A stretch of 64,000 bases of DNA, from positions 82,588,658-82,652,657 of the forward strand of contig JAMXBB010000010.1 in NCBI GenBank assembly GCA_024138015.1, given 5' to 3'. Of the stretch, positions 59,030 to 64,000 are shown in pieces. This DNA is from Lumnitzera littorea. Taxonomy: Eukaryota; Streptophyta; Magnoliopsida; Myrtales; Combretaceae. Every line of letters starts with the position of its first letter. Position 1 is the stretch's first letter. The translations under genes were made by a program, and so were the position numbers. The notes beneath the pieces were generated by a model that searched no databases, was not told where the DNA came from, and saw nothing but the letters and a program-made list of their open reading frames with translations.

Positions 59030-60240
59030 AAGGTGATATGAAGCAAGTGCACCTATCAATTTTAATATAGCGGATGTGAGTCCGAGTCGATCCTTCAGAG
59101 ATTTTGAGTACTAATATTAACCTTAGCTCTATTATCTAACCGGAAAATTGTGATAAATTGAATGAATTAAAAATACTGAAATTAACTATCTAAACTAATT
59201 ATGAGACTTGATTAAGCAATTTAGAAAGCAATAAAACTAAGAACGACTTCAAGTATACAATAACGTATTTAGGAATTATTTCTCCTAGTGTTTAACATGT
59301 GACTGCTTAAAATACATTCAATTCAATTTCTATTATTCTTGACCGGAGGGATTCACAATTAAAGTTAATACCTTTCTCAAGCATATTAACCCTAATTCTA
59401 AATTATTTATCGGAATCTCTTCACTTAGTAATATAACTTAGAATTGCGTTAATATATAATGAATTCCTATACAAACAATCAACTTTCTGGAAGAAACATG
59501 TATCTTATCTCTAAGTATACATATAATTTTCTCCAATTATATCAAGATCTAATTACACATGCAATTTCTCAATCATCATGCATAATATCATAAATTGATA
59601 CTCTAGAATTATCAATCAACAATTAAACAACATAATTGAATCAAGAAAAGATAGAAAATTTATTGAAAATTATAAATCAACCCAAAAGTCACATTAAACC
59701 CTAGGTTCCATAATTCTAAATACACGAATTCTAAGCTATCATAATGAAACTAAAAACAAGTTCCATCAAAAACATAAAATAAAACATGAAAAGCCCCTTT
59801 AATTGATGAAAAATCTCTCCAATCTTGAAGTTGGTGTTGCTTTCGCCTTTTTCTTCGCTTTCTCCTCAAGTCTCTTCTCTTCTCTCGTGTCTCGTCTGTC
59901 TTCTCTAATGTCTCTTATGTCTTGTGAAACCCTAATATGTCCTTTTATAATGTATTGTAAGGATTCTGTTTTCGTCACCAGATATGGCTTGGGACATGGC
60001 CGTATCCCCAGGTCGTGTAACTTTCTGACCCTAGCAAATTTTTCTGGATGGACACAGCCTGGGGACATGGCCATGTCCTAGACTGTGTAACTTCAAAACT
60101 TCATAACTTCTTCATTTGAACTCCGAATTGAGTGAAACTTGATTCCTTTTCTTCGTTTTCGATCCTAGAACGCGTCAAACCTTAAAATCAAAATTTTACT
60201 CAATTAAGTATCGATTTCTTTAAAAAAAAAAACAAAAATG
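59030..60240. repeat. LARD-like non-coding retroelement unit
   Basis: Begins near GAAGCAAGTGCACCTATCAA followed by AATATAGCGGATGTGAGTCC and GAGTCGATCCTTCAGAG, a well-known opening of non-autonomous plant LTR units. A middle with CCTTTCTCAAGCATATTAACCC and AATTAAACAACATAATTGAA follows. The end has GGGACATGGCCGTATCCCCAG, here one base over-trimmed to keep it short, and GGGACATGGCCATGTCC (59992-60078), the 'gacacggccgtgtcc' type repeat, then CTTCATTTGAACTCCGAATT. The antiparallel 91/92-codon frames at 59.8-60.1 kb come from this end region and are not genes. Confidence 0.5.
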
Positions 60241-61539
60241 TAAGGGAAATATTATAAAATCACCATATGAAATATGTTTAAAATCAGAGTTATCAGAAGG
60301 TAAGTCAAAGGATTCTTTGGTTAATAACTCTTAACCTAAACCAACCTAGAGGATGAATTAGAAGGTATCCCATATAAGAACTTCTTCAAGGAAATGACTT
60401 TATTTCTCAAACACTAGGTATGAGTAATTTGCCAGTAGAGAAGCTATAAACTAATCTAAAATATGATAATTAAATTATTAAAGTTTCCATAATTTGTACA
60501 AACACCAAAGACAAATCATAATACAAGGACTTCAGATGAGGTAAAGCTTGACGTTTGCAACTAATGTGAGCAACAAGAATTCTAGGTATATTGGACTCAT
60601 TGCTTTACCACATTTCAAAGTATTGTTTTGGAGTATTTAAGACTTAAGTGTGTAATTGTTTGTACTTATAATTAGTTGATTATGTGCATCTAAAGTGTGT
60701 AATTGGATACATGGTTATCAAAATTGTGATTTTACTGTTCATTTAAATGCATAGAATCATTAGAATCATAAAGAATCATATAAAATCGTACATGAAAATT
60801 CATAACTTCATTAAAAGTCTATATATAAATGATTTTATATCCATTTTAATTAAGAAAAACATTATAAAATCATAAACTCGTAGAAAGGTATTTTTGACTT
60901 ATGATTTTAACAACCATAATTGGATATTGTTGTGCTTTTATAGAAATGTTTTCCTTTTTGTGAATTATTTCAAATGTTGTGTTCTCTAGTGAAGTGATTG
61001 CAATTGGCTAAACATCCTTAAATCTAGATTAGCCAAACTTGACTTAAATCTTAACCAGATGTGGATGGCAACTCACTAAGATATTGTTGTTGTATGATTT
61101 TTGGATGATTTCCTTCCTGTAAAGTACAAAAGCTAAGGGTACTGGAGCTAGTCCAATGCGGTTACTTCGATACCTAAGTCAGTAAGTAGCTTTTAAAGAA
61201 GGATAGATGAGTAGTTGTGAATTGTTAGACTGTTCTTAGAGTGCTTCTTCTCTGCGTTTATAAGCGAATATTGACTATTTGAAACAACTATTAATCACAT
61301 GATTATTGGGACACATGGAGACCTCTCGATTAGCTACATGCTTGAAATGTAGGAATAGTGGATAGTTATATAATATAACTGTGCTAAGTGATAACTCTTC
61401 GCTCCATTTTCCTTAAATTCAAACCAAATTCGAGTCTATATCAATCGGCATTGGTTGATAAGTGATTTACTCAACCTGCCAGCAACCAAGTGGTTAATTG
61501 AATGTAACGGATGAAATCTCACTATTAATATTTGCACCC
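60241..61539. other. AT-rich intergenic DNA, nothing recognised
   Basis: No open frame or repeat ends seen. Confidence 0.6.
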
Positions 61540-62069
61540 TACCCTAACCTCCCCTACCCCAACTCTCGTAGTCTAAGATTCGATTGAGGAAGTAAACAAT
61601 TTAATATTTTGTTTATAGGGTTAGGTGAAAAACTGTTTCCTAAATGCCGAACAATGTGGGAAGTTTTTTATTTTCATTTAGAAAGATGGATCATATCCTA
61701 TGTAAAGGGTCATAACTTTTCAATTTTCCCACTTATCAAAAGACCAAACGGTATTACGTACAGCAGCTATCACCTTAGCCATTATTACACCACAAGCATT
61801 AATAACTGTCAAAACCTTAATAATCGTTGAATCTATATCTTGAAACACATGTCAATAATCAGCGCTATTATCTAACTAGTGCGTCATGTTTGTAAAAAAT
61901 ATGCTATAGTTACCAAAGTAAATCATCCATATTTGAGGAATTTTTCAATACTGAAAACAGATTTCATCTTCATTCACGTCCATAAGCTTTCGCTTGCTTT
62001 CGACATTTTGTCTTCACCTTCAAAAATCTTCAAAAATTTTTATGACATTTATTATAATCAAAATTAGGT
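61540..62069 (+). other. Upstream (LTR/leader-like) part of the right-edge transposon
   Basis: Less AT-rich, with a TAATAACTGTCAAAACCTTAA patch and CGTTGAATC near 61800-61830, and a CTTTCGACATTTTGTCTTCACC leader-like stretch before the first ATG at 62070. Such sequence commonly precedes this class of transposon genes. No LTR boundary or primer site could be fixed. Confidence 0.35.
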
Positions 62070-62390
62070 ATGGTTCGAAACGTAATTTTTCGACTTGTTC
62101 TTTCAGATTCTGAAGCGATTGAGACCAAGGCTACTTCTCCCTGCCTACCCCCCAGCCCAAAAAGGACTGAGACGGTATGTTCCTTAAGTAACTCAGCTGA
62201 TAGTATGATGGAGCGATGGGATAAACTTGCTCAAATTAACCCTCTCGTAGTAGATACATATCTAGATGACAAAGAAGGAAGATCTATGGCTAGGGATTTG
62301 TATAATAATGTGATTTATTTTAATGATTCACTAGACAGAGTGACCAGTGCTGCCGATAAAGTTCTTATGTCGAAATATAACAACTACTAG
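62070..62390 (+). pseudogene. Right-edge transposon gene, first exon-like frame
   Basis: 106 codons open from an ATG at 62070. Serine/proline-rich start (ATSPCLPPSPKR), then an alpha-helical, acidic stretch DSMMERWDKLAQINPLVV and RSMARDLYNNVIYFNDSLDR. No domain recognised by itself. Just downstream, in another frame, comes the conserved transposon domain, so this is likely the N-terminal part of the same gene, now frameshifted or spliced. An AG directly before ATTCTGAAGC (62107) could instead be an acceptor. Confidence 0.45.
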
Positions 62391-62445
62391 CAACATCTTC
62401 CTAAGATATGGAATCTCAGGAGGTCGAGAGGAGAAAAGGGTCTAA

Positions 62446-62805
62446 TTGCCAAAGGAGTACAGGTTTCACATCTACCTAAAATATCTCAACTTTGGACTAC
62501 GCTTCCCATTCTCAGCTTTTGTTAAGCAGTTTTTCAACTATTTTCAAGTTACACGGAGTATATTCTCACCACACACTTATCGGCTTCTTTCTGCTTTCAA
62601 GATTTTTTGTGAAGAAGTTGAGGTCAGGGCTATACCTCAGTTATTTAGGTACTTCTTTACAATAAAGAGGCAACTTGATGGCTAATACTTTGCGACCACT
62701 AAGCATGGGCGAAAATTCATGAACAGGTTAGAGTTCAATATCCATAAGTGGCACGACAAGTTTGTATCTATTATTTCATATGAAGAATTGGATTTTTGGA
62801 CCTAA
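62446..62805 (+). pseudogene. 'Putative gypsy type transposon' domain
   Basis: Plus-strand reading LPKEYRFHIYLKYLNFGLRF, then PFSAFVKQFFNYFQVTRSIF, then SPHTYRLLSAFKIFCEEVEV and FRYFFTIKRQLDG. After an in-frame stop where Trp is expected it continues YFATTKHGRKFMNRLEFNIH and KWHDKFVSIISYEELDFW. This matches the plant domain known as 'putative gypsy type transposon' (GLR.PL..F......Y....P.QL.PN..R.L..F...C). It is a gag-like domain of plant retroelements, function not well known. The stop and the frame change show it is decayed or misjoined. Confidence 0.65.
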
Positions 62806-63130
62806 TTGACTAAACCTATTGTACTAAGGTTATTAAATTGATGTAGAATGATGCTGCTACGACAAGGAAGATCCAAGAAAGAAGAAAAAAACAAAATGTT
62901 TTAGTAGAACTCCGAGGGAATAATAAGGCAATATGAGAAAGGGGAACCAATTTTCTCCAAGAAGGAAGGTATGCTATTAAATAACTGCTGTGCCAAGTAG
63001 AGCTACAAGAAGAAAGTTGTTCTCGTGACAATGGCTAGAGAATAGTTGCCTTTGAGTCTTGCTTGGCATAGAACATGTAAGTCTTATAATCCTCGCTTTG
63101 TTGTTGATGCGTCTTCTTTGTATTGCAGAT

Positions 63131-63832
63131 ATGGGCGCTGGAGACGTAGATCCTACAAAATTGTTGGCCCAAGTGAGGGCCAAGAAGTCTAAGGTCGACA
63201 AATAAGCAAGAGCTATGGTAATAGCGACTCAACGAACTACTATGAAGAAAGCTGCACAAGAAAAACCAACAAAGTAGACAACAGCTTAAACGAAGGCACC
63301 TTGTCCAGCCAATAAATGTTAAGGCAGTGAAAAGCTTGGGACTATTGTGGCTACATAAGTCGAAGTGGTCTTACCAAAGGAAAATATTCCCCAGGCTAAA
63401 GAGCCGAAAGATTCTAGCTAAGATATCGGCGCTTGTAGTGGGGATGAAGTTACTCATCATGAGGCTACCGAGGGACAGTCTATTCAAGTGGCTATTGCAC
63501 CGAGTCTTAATAAAAGAAGTGGCAAGGAGCTCACTAGCCAACCTCCTCTAAAGAACTCTAAGACCTTGGATGAGAGGAAAAAGGAGGCGATGAGGAAGAA
63601 AGCTTTCAGCATTAGTAGCGCCAAATTCGTCCTTAACAAAGAGGTAAGCAAGTACTTTGTTCCATTATAAGGCTACAACATTCTTTACACTAACTCGGCG
63701 CTGGGTAATAAGACTAAATCCCTGACTTTAATGGAAGGTGTCATTCTTCCCAAGGACAAAGAAATTGTAAAGAAGGATGTCGATAAAGTTGGTGGTTGTA
63801 ATAAGGTGCACATTGTGGCTAAACTGTATGTT
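63131..63832 (+). pseudogene. Right-edge transposon gene, charged exon
   Basis: Begins after a consensus acceptor (TATTGCAG at 63121-63128). Reading MGAGDVDPTKLLAQVRAKKS, then, in the same downstream frame, stops at several Gln/Trp-like positions. From 63488 it is open again: SLNKRSGKELTSQPPLKNSK and LDERKKEAMRKKAFSISSAK, one run each. Lys/Glu/Ser-rich linkers of this type lie C-terminal to the conserved domain in this gene class. Near the end VDKVGGCNKVHIVAKLYV leads to the donor GTAAGT at 63833. Confidence 0.5.
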
Positions 63833-63900
63833 GTAAGTATCAATTGAATCCTTTTAATTGTTACACATATTTTATTGCTAACAATCTAGTTTGTTTATAG
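63833..63900 (+). other. Intron of right-edge transposon gene
   Basis: 68 bases, GTAAGT donor and TTGTTTATAG acceptor, AT-rich with CTAAC near the 3' end (63878). Typical for a short plant intron. Confidence 0.55.
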
Positions 63901-63954
63901 ATCAACAGCTACGTTTTGATAGCATTGGATGAAGTTGACAAGGAAATGAAAAGG
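63901..63954 (+). pseudogene. Short exon of right-edge transposon gene
   Basis: 54 bases in phase with the previous exon: INSYVLIALDEVDKEMKR, followed by a GTAATA donor-like site. The acidic helix matches the C-terminal coiled-coil-like part of this gene class. The gene continues past the window. Confidence 0.5.
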
Positions 63955-64000
63955 GTAATAATAATAATAATATTTTTTTTCTTATCATACCAGGTCATTT

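Noticed and set aside
59799..60081. Antiparallel 91- and 92-codon frames
   Set aside because: Both lie in the end region of a LARD-like repeat (GACATGGCC..GTCC inverted words). The lysine/glutamate-rich protein is a by-product of a CT-rich tract.
1..64000. Prokaryote-type systems, CRISPR arrays, tRNA or rRNA genes, organellar inserts
   Set aside because: No regularly spaced repeats, operon-like gene runs, cloverleaf genes or recognisable plastid/mitochondrial gene sequence were seen on either strand.

Overview
The window looks like nuclear DNA of a flowering plant. It is very AT-rich, it carries microsatellites, spliced-gene signals and plant-type LTR retrotransposons, and one element has a primer-binding site matching plant initiator tRNA-Met. 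I found no intact host protein gene, no tRNA or rRNA gene, no CRISPR array and no prokaryotic gene organisation. Almost everything recognisable is transposable-element DNA in different stages of decay. Protein calls rest on reading translations by eye, so family names are given only at the level the motifs allow.

Left part (1-26.4 kb). The window opens inside a Ty3/gypsy element read on the minus strand (here Gy-C: gag start, leader, 5' LTR up to about 1445). AT-rich sequence follows, with LTR remnants (about 2.1-2.8, 10.0-10.6 and 22.4-22.8 kb). Two non-autonomous DNA elements have unusually long terminal inverted repeats (6.1-7.3 and 15.9-16.8 kb). There are also small MITEs (8.05, 8.55, 24.7 kb) and a degenerate 3.5-kb LTR of the Tekay/Del type (Tek-3, 16.8-20.3 kb).

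Centre (26.4-49.7 kb). A minus-strand hAT transposase pseudogene (26.4-28.5 kb) lies beside a second Tekay/Del-like LTR (Tek-2, minus strand). The core is a Russian-doll nest. A Ty1/copia element (Cop-1, minus strand, 5' LTR ending at 49739) is split by three later insertions. Gy-A (37828-48125, 5-bp duplication TGTTA) sits in the protease region. Gy-B (30920-36252) sits between integrase and reverse transcriptase. Tek-2 sits just past the start of reverse transcriptase. Gy-A itself suffered a tandem duplication of about 0.5 kb in pol, and the second copy was then hit by a 3.1-kb solo LTR (Tek-1, 40632-43752, 5-bp duplication TTCGA). The order of events can be read from the junctions.

Right part (49.7-64 kb). 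This holds AT-rich intergenic DNA with further MITEs, including second copies of two families seen on the left (54.9 and 55.3 kb). A solo LTR related to the Gy group (56612-57458) lies inside a non-coding LARD-like repeat, and another LARD-like unit lies at 59.0-60.2 kb. At the right edge a plus-strand transposon gene of the 'putative gypsy type transposon' class starts near 61.5 kb, with visible introns, and runs off the window.

The coding parts work together only as gag-protease-reverse transcriptase-RNase H-integrase cassettes of dead elements. I see no evidence of a new biological system. The most informative content is the nesting history, the long-inverted-repeat family and the pattern of decay.
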